From NCBI GenBank assembly GCA_035528065.1, contig DATKZH010000341.1, positions 1-64,000 on the forward strand: 64,000 nucleotides of DNA. The letters run 5' to 3'. A model generated the notes under the pieces. That model ran no database searches and was not told where the DNA came from. It saw only the letters and a program-made list of their open reading frames with translations. Made by a program: the position numbers and the translations under genes. The stretch comes from DATKZH01 sp035528065. GTDB taxonomy: Bacteria; Planctomycetota; Planctomycetia; Pirellulales; Thermoguttaceae. This document shows positions 33,509 to 43,162 of this stretch, one piece after another. Within the stretch, counting starts at the first letter, position 1; every line of letters begins with the position of its first letter.

Positions 33509-35701
33509 ATGGGAAGCCTGACGTTCCAATGTTTCGACCTGGAGCAAGCGGTGCGGTCGATTGCCGCCGCCACGGGAGTGGCCGAGCGCCAGGTGCGGAC
33601 CGCAATCGAGCTGCTGGAGGACGGCAACACGCTGCCCTTCATCGCGCGCTATCGCAAGGAGGCGACCAGCGGGCTGGACGAGACGGCGCTGCGGATGATC
33701 GAGGATGCGCTGGCCAAGGCACAGGAGCTGGCTCGACGCAAGGCCACGATCCTGCGGACGATCGACCAGCAAGGGCTGCTGGCGCCTGAGCTGCGACAGC
33801 AGATCGACCAGTGCCAAGACAAGCAAGTGCTGGAGGACTTGTATCTGCCGTTCAAGCCCAAGCGGCGGACGCGGGCCGCGACGGCTCGCGAGCGCGGGCT
33901 GCAGCCGCTGGCGGATTTGCTGATCGCGCAGCGGGCGCTGGGCCGGCCCCGGTCCGAGGTACTGCGGCCGTTCGTCAATCCCGAGAACCACGTGCCGGAC
34001 GAGCAGGCCGCCATCCAGGGCGCCTGCGACATCGTGGCCGAGCAGTGGTCGGAGGACATGGAGATACGCCGCTGGCTGAGCGAACAGGCGAGCGGATTCG
34101 GCCGCGTCCGCTCGCAAGTCAAGCGAGGCAAGAAGGAGGACGCCGCCAAGTTCGAGATGTACTTCGACCACCGGGAGCCGGTGAAGCGAGTTCCCTCGCA
34201 CCGCCTGTTGGCAATGAAACGCGGCGAGGCGGACGGGCTGCTGCGTGTGGGTGTCGAGCTGGACGACGAGTACGTGCTTCGCAAGCTCAAGCCGCGTCTG
34301 GCGCCCAACCGCCAGTTCGAGTTTCATCAGGAGCTGCTCCAGACGGTGGAGGACTGTTACCGGCGCCTGCTGTTGCCCGCCACCGAGTCGGCCACGCTCG
34401 AGGAGCTCAAGGAGCGGGCGGACGACGAAGCGATCCAGGTGTTCGCCCAAAACCTCCGCGAGCTGCTGCTGGCGCCCCCGGCCGGCCCGCGAGTCACAAT
34501 GGGGATCGACCCGGGCTTTCGCACCGGGTGCAAGGTCGCCGTGGTCGACGGCACGGGCAAGTTCCTGGAAAGCCGCACCATCTTCCCCACGCCGCCCCGC
34601 AACGACGTCGCCGGCGCCACGGCGACGTTGCGAGACTTGATCGCCCGACACAACGTCCAGTTGGTCGCGATCGGCAACGGCACGGCCTCCCGTGAGACGG
34701 ACGCCTTCGTCAGCGGCCTGCTGAAGGAATTCAGCCCGAACAACGACCGCGGCCCGGCGCCCACCAAGGTGATGGTCAGCGAGTCGGGCGCGTCGATCTA
34801 TTCGGCCAGCGAGCTGGCTGCCCGCGAGTATCCCGACCTGGACGTCACGGTCCGAGGCGCCATCAGCATCGCGCACCGACTCCAGGACCCGCTGGCCGAG
34901 CTGGTCAAAATCGACCCCAAGTCAATCGGAGTCGGCCAGTACCAGCATGACGTGAACCAGACACTGCTGCGCCGCGGCCTGCAACGCGAGGTGCAGTCGT
35001 GCGTCAACTCGGTGGGCGTCGACGTCAACATGGCCAGCAGCTCGCTGCTGGCGCACGTCGCCGGGATCGGCCCCAAGCTGGCCGAGCGGATTGTCGAGCA
35101 TCGAGATGCGCACGGGCGGTTTGACTGCCGGCAGCGACTGCTGGACGTCCCCAAGCTGGGCCGCAAGGTGTTCGAGCAGGCAGCGGGGTTCCTGCGGATT
35201 CGCGACGGGCGCCAGCCCTTGGACAACTCGGCCGTCCACCCGGAAAGCTATCACGTGGTCCAGAAGATGGCGGCCAAGCTGGGCGTCGCCACCAGCCAAC
35301 TGGTGGGCAATGCGACGCTGGCCGCCAAGCTCGACGCCCGGGACTTCGTCGACGAGCATTGCGGCCTGCCGACGGTCGAGGACATCCTGGCTGAGCTGGC
35401 CAAGCCGGGCCGCGATCCGCGCAGCGAGTTCAAGGTGGCCCGGTTCGCCGAGGGCGTCAACGACCTGGAGGACTTGAAGGCGGGGATGATCCTGGAGGGA
35501 GTGATCAGCAACGTCACCAAGTTCGGCGCCTTCGTAGACCTGGGTGTGCATCAGGACGGACTGATCCACATCTCGGAACTTGCCAACGAGTACGTCCAGA
35601 CCCCCAGCGACGTGGTCTCCGTCGGCGACGTCGTCCGCGTCAAGGTGCTGGAGGTCGACCTCCAGCGACGCCGCATCGCCCTCTCCCGAAAGCAGGCGTG
35701 A
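33509..35701 (+). CDS. tex: Tex-family RNA-binding transcription accessory protein
   Basis: A 730-aa cytoplasmic Tex protein of normal length. The order of domains is typical: an N-terminal helical Tex region (TLPFIARYRKEATSGLDE, then VLEDLYLPFKPKRRTRA), a YqgF/RuvC-like domain (VTMGIDPGFRTGCKVAVVD, IGNGTASRETDAFV), helix-hairpin-helix repeats (AHVAGIGPKLAERIVEHRD, LLDVPKLGRKVFEQAAGFLR), and a C-terminal S1 RNA-binding domain (GMILEGVISNVTKFGAFVD to LSRKQA). Tex binds nucleic acid and affects transcription and RNA turnover. ATG 33509 was chosen; an in-frame GTG at 33482 lies upstream, and AAGGA is the only visible ribosome-binding candidate. Confidence 0.97.
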   Translation: MGSLTFQCFDLEQAVRSIAAATGVAERQVRTAIELLEDGNTLPFIARYRKEATSGLDETALRMIEDALAKAQELARRKATILRTIDQQGLLAPELRQQIDQCQDKQVLEDLYLPFKPKRRTRAATARERGLQPLADLLIAQRALGRPRSEVLRPFVNPENHVPDEQAAIQGACDIVAEQWSEDMEIRRWLSEQASGFGRVRSQVKRGKKEDAAKFEMYFDHREPVKRVPSHRLLAMKRGEADGLLRVGVELDDEYVLRKLKPRLAPNRQFEFHQELLQTVEDCYRRLLLPATESATLEELKERADDEAIQVFAQNLRELLLAPPAGPRVTMGIDPGFRTGCKVAVVDGTGKFLESRTIFPTPPRNDVAGATATLRDLIARHNVQLVAIGNGTASRETDAFVSGLLKEFSPNNDRGPAPTKVMVSESGASIYSASELAAREYPDLDVTVRGAISIAHRLQDPLAELVKIDPKSIGVGQYQHDVNQTLLRRGLQREVQSCVNSVGVDVNMASSSLLAHVAGIGPKLAERIVEHRDAHGRFDCRQRLLDVPKLGRKVFEQAAGFLRIRDGRQPLDNSAVHPESYHVVQKMAAKLGVATSQLVGNATLAAKLDARDFVDEHCGLPTVEDILAELAKPGRDPRSEFKVARFAEGVNDLEDLKAGMILEGVISNVTKFGAFVDLGVHQDGLIHISELANEYVQTPSDVVSVGDVVRVKVLEVDLQRRRIALSRKQA

Positions 35702-36421
35702 GCTATCGCGCACCGATCCCGGCGACGCGACTCTGGCTGCCGAGCGGGGCTCGGGCGGAGCGACTCGCCGCTTGTGGACGCGATGACGCCGGCGCTGCTT
35801 TGCATGCCAGCGGGGGAATCAGGCATCGGTCCACGAACTTCGGCGCGGTCCAGCCAAAGTGGCCGCCCCGGTTGCCGTGAGTCGGCATCTTGGGGTGATA
35901 CCTGTGCTGCTGAAGCCCCGGCGGCTCGCTGCGAAAGCCCCTTGCCCCCGCCGCGGGCGTGTGGCGGCCATCGAACGATAAACGGGCCGTGTATCGTGCT
36001 CCTCAACTCGGCCGGAAAAACGACCGCGATCAGACACCCAACCGCCGCAAGTGTCTCAAAAACTCGTGGCGCGTGATTCGCTCCGAAAAACGACCGTGCG
36101 AGAAACACTCCTCTGGGGGGTGGCCCTCGAAGTTCCCCGAACTGCCGATTCAGGGTTGCTGATGGTCGTCGACCCCGGTTGCCGGCAATCTCGGACACGT
36201 TTCTCGACGCACCGCGGAGTGCCCTCAAAAGCCGTCGCGTGGGACATCTCGCGCTGGATCCGCCCAAATCCGGTGGAATCTGCGTCATCTACCCAACCAT
36301 TTCCGAGGCGCGATCTGGGGACGGTCCGGCCTGGGTTCGATCTTCGCCGTGGGGGAGGAGCCTACTCGGTCACTGAGCCGCTATAATCGTGGGCGTTGGC
36401 ATCTATTTGAAGGCCACGCCC
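35702..36421. other. Long intergenic region before the sigma-factor gene
   Basis: The 720 bp between tex and the ECF sigma-factor gene hold no coding region I can support. Two related AAAACGACCG stretches occur (about 36013 and 36087). A TATAAT sequence at 36382-36387 lies 35 bp before the sigma-factor start and could be a -10 box, but no convincing -35 is visible. No hairpin stood out. Confidence 0.5.
36382..36387 (+). promoter_or_regulatory. Possible -10 box (TATAAT)
   Basis: An exact TATAAT hexamer about 35 bp upstream of the proposed ECF start. A matching -35 element 17 bp upstream is not recognisable (GAGCCT in that place). If it is real, transcription would begin after the alternative GTG start at 36389, supporting the TTG at 36422. 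Confidence 0.3.
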
Positions 36422-36988
36422 TTGACCGACGTCACCCGCATCTTGTCTGCCATCGAGCAAGGCGACCCTCAAGCCGCCGAGGAACTGCTGCCGCTGGTCT
36501 ATGAAGAACTGCGAGAGCTGGCCGCCCAGAAAATGGCCCAAGAGAGGCCCGGTCAGACGCTTGAGGCAACGGCGCTGGTCCACGAAGCGTACATCCGGTT
36601 GGTGGACGTCGACAAAGCCCGGCACTGGGATTCGCGAGGCCATTTCTTTGCCGCCGCAGCCGAGGCAATGCGGCGCATCTTGATCGACAATGCTCGACGG
36701 AAGAAGAGCCTGAAACTCGGAGGGGATCGACAGCGCGTCGAGTTCAATTGCATTGATATCCCGTTCGAAATGCCCGCCGAGGACCTGTTGGCGCTCGACG
36801 AAGCGCTGGGAAAGCTGGCTGAAGAAGATCCCGTCAAAGCGCAACTGGTGAAGTTGCGTTGTTTCGCCGGGCTGTCGCATCAGGAGGCCGCTGAGGCCCT
36901 CGGGATCTCCCGCGCAACCGCCGACCGCTATTGGGCTTATGCAAAAGTCCGGCTGTACTGTGCCATCTACGAGCCAGAGAACGGCTAG
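36422..36988 (+). CDS. ECF-type RNA polymerase sigma factor
   Basis: A 188-aa sigma-70 factor of the planctomycete ECF-like class. Region 2 is seen in LLPLVYEELRELAAQKMAQE, LVHEAYIRLV and the RGHFFAAAAEAMRRILIDNA block. Region 4 helix-turn-helix is LSHQEAAEALGISRATADRYW. The start is set at TTG 36422 (MTDVTRIL), where the family normally begins, with GAAGG at 36409-36413; a GTG at 36389 would add 11 residues. No anti-sigma factor gene is adjacent. Instead the next gene is a Ser/Thr kinase, a pairing common in planctomycetes in which the kinase may control the sigma factor. Confidence 0.93.
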   Translation: MTDVTRILSAIEQGDPQAAEELLPLVYEELRELAAQKMAQERPGQTLEATALVHEAYIRLVDVDKARHWDSRGHFFAAAAEAMRRILIDNARRKKSLKLGGDRQRVEFNCIDIPFEMPAEDLLALDEALGKLAEEDPVKAQLVKLRCFAGLSHQEAAEALGISRATADRYWAYAKVRLYCAIYEPENG

Positions 36989-37074
36989 TCCAGTCGGGTT
37001 TTTTCCGGCCTTTCTGACGCATGGCGGGGCCGCATTTCGCATTGTCTTATAGAGCCGCAAGCAGGTTGGTCGCC

Positions 37075-40000
37075 ATGAAAAGCCTTGGAGCCAAAGTCGA
37101 CGAGATCTTCTGGAGGGCTTCTCAGCTCCCGTCAGCCGAGGAGCGCGACGCCTATCTCGGTCAGGCGTGCGAGAACCAACCGCCGCTTCGCGCCGAAGTC
37201 GAGAAGCTCCTGCGGGCTGCTCCCAAAGCCGAGCGTTTCCTGGAACGACCGTTGGCGATGCCCGCCGGTGCCATTCACCCGCCCCTCGCTGAAAAGCCCG
37301 GCATGCTTGTCGGCCCCTACAAGCTCTTGGAGCAAATCGGCGAGGGGGGGATGGGGCTGGTCTTCATGGCCCGGCAGCAGGAGCCGGTCAAGCGGAACGT
37401 GGCCCTGAAGGTGATCAAGCCGGGGATGGACTCCAAGCAGGTGATCGCCCGGTTCGAGGCGGAGCGCCAGGCCCTGGCCCTCATGGACCACCCGAACATC
37501 GCTCGGGTGCTCGACGCCGGCAGCACGGAGTCGGGCCGGCCCTACTTCGTGATGGACTTGGTCAAGGGCATCCCTATCACCGACTACTGCGACCGGGAGC
37601 GACTCTCCATCCGGGAGCGGCTCGAACTGTTCATCCCCGTCTGTCAGGCCGTCCAGCACGCCCATCAGAAGGGACTCATCCACCGCGACATCAAGCCTTC
37701 TAACGTGCTGGTCACGCTCCATGACGGCAGGCCGGTCCCCCAAGTGATCGACTTCGGCGTGGCCAAGGCGACCAATCGGGAACTGACCCGGGAGACGCTC
37801 GTCACCGGCTTTTCCCAAGTGATCGGCACGCCGCTCTACATGAGCCCGGAGCAGGTGGCGATGAGCGGCCTGGACGTCGACACGCGGGCCGACATCTACT
37901 CGCTCGGCGTGCTGCTTTACGAGCTATTGACCGGCACGACGCCCGTCGAGCACCAGCGACTCCGCGAAGCGGCTTACGACGACGTCCGCCGCATCCTTTG
38001 CGAAGAGGAGCCGGCCAAACCGAGCACCAAGGTGAGCACACTGGGAACGACGGCTGCCACCGTCTTCGAGAACCGCCGGACCGATCCGAAGAGGCTCGGC
38101 GCGATGATTCGCGGCGACCTCGATTGGATCGTCATGAAGGCCCTCGAGAAGGATCGCACCCGCCGTTACGAAACCGCCAACGGCTTCGCATCCGACGTCA
38201 GGCGTTATCTGAACAACGAGCCCGTTGCGGCCTGTCCACCCTCGGCGTTCTATCGGTTGACGAAATTCGCCCGCCGCAACAAGGCGGCGCTGTGCACCGT
38301 AGCGGCAGTGGCCGTGGCACTCGTCATGGGACTCGTGCTCAGCACCTGGCAGGCCGTGCGAGCGACGAGGGCGGAAAGACTGGCCCAGCAAGAATCGGAA
38401 AACTCCCGGACCGAGGCGAACCGGGCCAATGCAGTCGTCGCGCTGCTCCTGGAGATGCTCGATTCGGCGAACCCCGACGATGCAAAGGGATCGGACTACA
38501 CGGTCCGTGAGCTATTGGATGATTTCTCCCGAGGTCTGGACGGTCAGCTTGAGGACCAGCCGGAAGTCGAGGCCACAGTTCGGGCAACCATTGGAAATGC
38601 ATACCGACGGCTGGCCTTGCCCGAGCAGGCCGAACCCCATTTGAACGCCGCGTTGGATCTGCGACGCCGAGTCTTCGGTGATGAACACGAGATGGTCGCC
38701 GAGAGTCTGTTGGACTACGCCTTCAATTATTGGGAGAAGGACAGGAAATCCGCGGAAGCCGTGGCCATGACGCGCGAGGCATTGGCGATTTACCGCAAGC
38801 TGGGCGGCCGGACCGAAGAGATGATTGTCGCGTTGCGGTACCTGCAGCTCTTCTTGGGCAACACTCCAGAAGGCGATGCGGCGGGCAACGAAGCACTCGC
38901 GATCGCCGAAGCATTGCAGATCAAAGAGCGTCCTGATTTGGCCATCATCCTGCATAACATGGCGCAGACGAGAGTCGCCAAAGGGGACTATGTCCAGGCG
39001 GAATCGTTGGGGCGCAAGGCATTGGCGATGCATCGCAAGTTGCACGGCAATGAGCACCCGGAAACCGCCTGGGCGCTGAACGCCCTGGCCAACGCGTTGC
39101 GGCATCAGGGCAAGACAGATGAAGCGGCGACGTACTACCGAGAGGCAATCCGGATCTTCAACAGGCAATTTGGAGGAGGCTACCGGGGCGCGGACGCAGC
39201 GATCAGGGGATTGGCCGATATCCTGGAGGAACAAGATGACGCAGAGGGAGCCGAGTCGATCTGGCGCGAGACTCTGGCGCTTCGGCGCGAGACATTCGGT
39301 GATGAGCACGAAAGCGTGGACGCGGCACTCCGTGGGCTCACAAGTGTCTTACTGGCGAAACGAGACCATGCCCGCCTCGAGTCGGCATGGCGCGAGATGT
39401 TGGCAATTCGTCGAAAGCAGTTCCACGATGATCACCCGGGCGTAGAGCGAGCACTCCATGGACTACGATGGGCATTGCAGGCGCAAGGCGACCATGCGGG
39501 GCTGGAGTCGATGTGGCAAGAAGCATTGACGATTCGCCGAGAACAGTTTGGGCCCGACCACCTGAGCGTGGGAGAGGCGCTTTGCGGTGTCGCATCGGCG
39601 ATGACAGGCAAAGGAGCCTATCCCGAGGCCGAGTCATATTATCGGGAAGCCATTGCCATCCTGCAGAAGTCGCCCGACGACGCCAACGGACAACTCCAAC
39701 TAGCGAACGCGTTGGTCGAATGCGGCAACCTGCTTCACATCACCGGCCGGTACCCCGAGACAAGACGACATTACATGCAGGCGATTGCGCTCTTTGAGAT
39801 GTTGATCGAGGAATCCACCAAAGAGAATGCCCGCTCAGCACTGCCCAGGTCGGCTCTCCACGCAAAGCTTGGAGACGCTTATCTGCACATGAAAGACTAC
39901 GGTCAGGCTCTGGCTCATCTGACAAAGGCGATCGACCTCAATCCATCAGATGGCTGGGCCCACCTTCGACGCTCGGTGGCCTTTTTTGATACGGGGGACT

Positions 40001-40467
40001 ACGAAAGGTCCTTGGAGGACGCCGATAGCGCAGTTCGGCTCATTGGAGGCTGGTACTCGTATGAACGTCGCGCCGACGCCTATCAAGCGATCAAACGGTA
40101 CGACAAGGCTTTGGCCGATTACCGGCGTGCGGAAGAGAAGTGCCAAGACTGTTTCGAGATCTATCGCGATCGCGCCGAACTGTACCTGACGACACAATCA
40201 TACGAGAAGGCTTTGGCAGACCTGGACAGGGCGGTGCAGATCACACCGTCCTGGACTCGCGGATATCGATGCCTCGCTATGGCCCATTACCACCTGGGCC
40301 ACTACGAGCAGGCACTCGCCAGCATTCGCGCGGCCGTTGAGCTGAATCCCGGCGCGATGGACAACGACTTCCTGGAGAGGCTCAACGACGGCATGCCCGA
40401 AAACGAGGAAGCGCACCGTTTTCGTGCCGAGGCGCAAAGGGTGTTGGAAGCCGCGAAGGATAGGTAG
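37075..40467 (+). CDS. Ser/Thr protein kinase with TPR sensor region
   Basis: A 1130-aa membrane-bound kinase. A short N-terminal helical module of the PSBD-like kinase type (about 1-60) precedes a complete Hanks-type kinase domain at about 81-390: glycine loop IGEGGMGLVF, Lys112 in VALKVIK, HRDIKPSNV (203-211), DFGVAKA (226-232), GTPLYMSPEQ. A TM helix follows (about 405-428). The remaining ~700 residues are TPRs of the FGDEHPETA class, presumably outside the cytoplasm or in the paryphoplasm. All catalytic residues are present. It follows the ECF gene by 86 bp and precedes the DUF1583-like gene by 37 bp. The start is set at ATG 37075, where homology begins; ATG 37021 has no ribosome binding site. 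Confidence 0.94.
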   Translation: MKSLGAKVDEIFWRASQLPSAEERDAYLGQACENQPPLRAEVEKLLRAAPKAERFLERPLAMPAGAIHPPLAEKPGMLVGPYKLLEQIGEGGMGLVFMARQQEPVKRNVALKVIKPGMDSKQVIARFEAERQALALMDHPNIARVLDAGSTESGRPYFVMDLVKGIPITDYCDRERLSIRERLELFIPVCQAVQHAHQKGLIHRDIKPSNVLVTLHDGRPVPQVIDFGVAKATNRELTRETLVTGFSQVIGTPLYMSPEQVAMSGLDVDTRADIYSLGVLLYELLTGTTPVEHQRLREAAYDDVRRILCEEEPAKPSTKVSTLGTTAATVFENRRTDPKRLGAMIRGDLDWIVMKALEKDRTRRYETANGFASDVRRYLNNEPVAACPPSAFYRLTKFARRNKAALCTVAAVAVALVMGLVLSTWQAVRATRAERLAQQESENSRTEANRANAVVALLLEMLDSANPDDAKGSDYTVRELLDDFSRGLDGQLEDQPEVEATVRATIGNAYRRLALPEQAEPHLNAALDLRRRVFGDEHEMVAESLLDYAFNYWEKDRKSAEAVAMTREALAIYRKLGGRTEEMIVALRYLQLFLGNTPEGDAAGNEALAIAEALQIKERPDLAIILHNMAQTRVAKGDYVQAESLGRKALAMHRKLHGNEHPETAWALNALANALRHQGKTDEAATYYREAIRIFNRQFGGGYRGADAAIRGLADILEEQDDAEGAESIWRETLALRRETFGDEHESVDAALRGLTSVLLAKRDHARLESAWREMLAIRRKQFHDDHPGVERALHGLRWALQAQGDHAGLESMWQEALTIRREQFGPDHLSVGEALCGVASAMTGKGAYPEAESYYREAIAILQKSPDDANGQLQLANALVECGNLLHITGRYPETRRHYMQAIALFEMLIEESTKENARSALPRSALHAKLGDAYLHMKDYGQALAHLTKAIDLNPSDGWAHLRRSVAFFDTGDYERSLEDADSAVRLIGGWYSYERRADAYQAIKRYDKALADYRRAEEKCQDCFEIYRDRAELYLTTQSYEKALADLDRAVQITPSWTRGYRCLAMAHYHLGHYEQALASIRAAVELNPGAMDNDFLERLNDGMPENEEAHRFRAEAQRVLEAAKDR

Positions 40468-40504
40468 CGTCAACCAGCGGACCCGTTCGGTGGAGACCAA
40501 GGAC

Positions 40505-43114
40505 ATGAACCGTCAATCAACCTCGACGGAACGCGGCGAACGACTCTGGAATGTGCTCGTCGAGTCGCCGGACACAACGGATCGCGACGCCGTTGCGGAC
40601 GCCGCCCGAAGGGCTCAAACGCTGCTTGCCGTCCTGCTCCTACCGTTGCTGTTCGGTTTGGCGCCGGAGATCGGCGTCTCGGCCTTCGCCCAGGCCACCC
40701 CGGGAAGTTCCCAGACAAGCCTCGAGCCGGCAGATGCTTACTACCGGAAGGGACAGTTTCCGGAGATGACCGCCGTCCTGGACAAGGTCTGGAAGAACGA
40801 TCCGGAATCAATCCTAAAGGATTCGTTGAGAATCGGAAATTACTATGCCGACGCCAGGCAGGGCGACGTGCTTGTTCGACACATTGAAGCGCTTAATGAT
40901 ACTCCATTGCTCGAACGCTACGGCGACCACCTAGGGCAATTCGCCTTGCACTTTGCGCACCGTAGCGATCAGGCCGAGGTCGCGGGTCGAATCTACGCGG
41001 CTGCCATGAAGGTGGTGCCCGTCCGATCCCGCTGTTTGCTGGCGTGGGAGTACGGGCAGTTTCTCGTGCGGCAGTCGCGCCAGGCGGAGGCGTACGAAGT
41101 CTACAAGCTCGGCTTGTTCCCGGCACCGTCCGGCGCCGATGGCGGTGCGCACGCCGTACCCGACCAGCGGCGCGCAGCCAACTCCCTGACGGGCGAGTTG
41201 TCGTCGCCGATCATCGCGCTGGCCGATCTCGCCGTGGACATGCAGGCTTCGGACCGCCTGAGAGCGGACGCCCGAGCGGCGACCCAAGACATGCCGAAGT
41301 GGAAACCTGCGGGAGATCTGCTCCTGGCAATGCTGAGTCGCCGCGAGGGAAACGAGCAACCACTCGCCGACTTGGGATCGCGGTGCATCAACGACCCTAC
41401 GTATCGCGCCCGCATGGCAAAGTTGATGGGCGTCCTGAGGCAAGAGTTGAGCCGGTGTGACGGCGCCGAGCCACTGGGCACCGCCGAGTCGTTGTGGCGA
41501 GAGGCGGAGCAGAGCGGCGAGGATTATGAAGTCGACGCGGCCCTTCATCAGCAGGCGCTCATCCAAGCGAAGCTGTCCCACCCGGAGGAGGCGAGGCAGG
41601 CGTGGCTGAAGATCGTCGATCGGCTGGGCGAGGCGAAACGCCCCATCGACCAGGACATGCAAGTGCGGTCGTTCGTGGCGGTTCAATTGGAGGAACACGG
41701 TTTCCCCGTCGACGCCCTGCGCCTGGCCCGGCAGATCCTCGAGGCGGATCGATCCGAGCTCCGGTCGCAGAGTTATGCTTCGTTCCTGATCCGGGAAACG
41801 GAGCGAAGACTGGTTGAGGCTCTGCACAAGCTCCGCGCCGGCGACCTCAAGCTGGCCAAGGAGAAAGAGGACCAGGTTCTGGCGATCCTGCTCGGACTGC
41901 TTTTCGGAGAGGGTGCCGGGAAGGACGCCGAGCTTGGGCCGGGACTGGATGCGCCAGCAACGATGAGCATTGCAGAGTCCGTGGTTGCCTTTGCGAAGAC
42001 CACGGGGCAGCTCGCGGGCCTGCGTCGGCAATGGGACGCGCACCCGATGGGCGAGACGCTGAACCTCCTTGCGCTCCGCGCCGAGGCCGCCATGACGGAC
42101 GGCGACCGGCGGGTCGCCGAACAGTTGCTGGCACGAATCAGCGACCTTGAGCAAAGCAGCGGCAAAGCGGCCCCGCTCTGGAGCCCTGCTTGTCTGTTCT
42201 GGGGCCTCGATCGGAAGCTCAAGGCCGAGTTTCGCGACGACCTGCGCGGGTCCGAGCTGGACGAGCGGGTATTCAGGATCATGCCCGTTCAGAAGGCACG
42301 CGAGCTAAGGCAGTACGTCCAACCGGGACCTGATGGGCTTCACTTGCGCGTCCCGCCGGCGAGCGGCCCTGTGGGCGTTTGCTTCACGCCGGTCCTTCGC
42401 GGCGACTGCGAGGTGACGGCGTCGTATGCAATCCAGCACGCCACGCAGCCGGACGGCACATACGGCCCCGGCGCCACCCTGCGAGTGTGGACCCAGGACG
42501 GCACGGGACAGCTTGCCGGTTTCTTCGCGGTCAACGGGCTGCCGGCCGACCAAGGCGGCGGGTACGTGATGAATCGGGGCCGCATTCAAAAAGGCAAACA
42601 CGACGTCCGCCAAGAGTACCTTACAGCCAGTGCGCCTCACGGCACGCTGCGGGTCGTGCGCAAAGGGGCCACGCTCCACTTCCTCGCGGCTGAAGAGGGC
42701 CGTTCGGAATTCCGCCGGCTGCACCAGATCGAGTTCAGCGACCAGAATATCGTCGGTATTCGACTTGGCGTCCATCCCGTGGACCCGAAGGCCGGCATGG
42801 ACGTGCGGTGGCAAGACCTCGTCGTTCGGGCGGAGCAGATTGTGGGCGTGCCCGGGGAGGCACCATCCCCCAAGCTGGCGTCCGTCACTCGAACGAAGCA
42901 ACCAGTCCGCGTCCCCGGCGAGGCACAGCCCTCCGAGTTGGCGGCGGAGCCCCCGGGGCCGGCGGCGGACCCCACCGAGTTGGCGGCGGAGTCCTCCGCG
43001 CCGGCGTCGGAGCCGAGATCGTGGGTCTGGTGGGTGGTTGTGGTGTGTGCCCTGGCGTTGGCTGGCACGGGGCTTTGGTGGTTGGTACGCGCGAAAGGGG
43101 TGCCTTCGGGCTGA
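40505..43114 (+). CDS. DUF1583-like membrane protein with TPR-like region
   Basis: An 869-aa membrane protein. After about 35 charged residues there is a hydrophobic segment (about 40-60, LLAVLLLPLLFGLAPEIGV). The middle part is helical and TPR-like (DAYYRKGQFPEMTAVLDKVW and similar). Residues about 560-790 form a beta-rich domain resembling DUF1583 (LRVPPASGPVGVCFTPVLRG, CEVTASYAI, GATLRVWTQDG, VRWQDLVVRAEQI). A Pro/Glu/Ala-rich linker with repeated ELAAE units precedes a C-terminal TM (about 838-862). The same domain occurs in the 44278 gene, two genes downstream. It may be a sugar-binding-like surface module; function unknown. GGAG lies upstream of ATG 40505. Confidence 0.65.
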   Translation: MNRQSTSTERGERLWNVLVESPDTTDRDAVADAARRAQTLLAVLLLPLLFGLAPEIGVSAFAQATPGSSQTSLEPADAYYRKGQFPEMTAVLDKVWKNDPESILKDSLRIGNYYADARQGDVLVRHIEALNDTPLLERYGDHLGQFALHFAHRSDQAEVAGRIYAAAMKVVPVRSRCLLAWEYGQFLVRQSRQAEAYEVYKLGLFPAPSGADGGAHAVPDQRRAANSLTGELSSPIIALADLAVDMQASDRLRADARAATQDMPKWKPAGDLLLAMLSRREGNEQPLADLGSRCINDPTYRARMAKLMGVLRQELSRCDGAEPLGTAESLWREAEQSGEDYEVDAALHQQALIQAKLSHPEEARQAWLKIVDRLGEAKRPIDQDMQVRSFVAVQLEEHGFPVDALRLARQILEADRSELRSQSYASFLIRETERRLVEALHKLRAGDLKLAKEKEDQVLAILLGLLFGEGAGKDAELGPGLDAPATMSIAESVVAFAKTTGQLAGLRRQWDAHPMGETLNLLALRAEAAMTDGDRRVAEQLLARISDLEQSSGKAAPLWSPACLFWGLDRKLKAEFRDDLRGSELDERVFRIMPVQKARELRQYVQPGPDGLHLRVPPASGPVGVCFTPVLRGDCEVTASYAIQHATQPDGTYGPGATLRVWTQDGTGQLAGFFAVNGLPADQGGGYVMNRGRIQKGKHDVRQEYLTASAPHGTLRVVRKGATLHFLAAEEGRSEFRRLHQIEFSDQNIVGIRLGVHPVDPKAGMDVRWQDLVVRAEQIVGVPGEAPSPKLASVTRTKQPVRVPGEAQPSELAAEPPGPAADPTELAAESSAPASEPRSWVWWVVVVCALALAGTGLWWLVRAKGVPSG

Positions 43115-43162
43115 ACCCGGCCTTGGGGACAGAGCGGTTCGAGAGGGAGGTGGAAAAGGCAC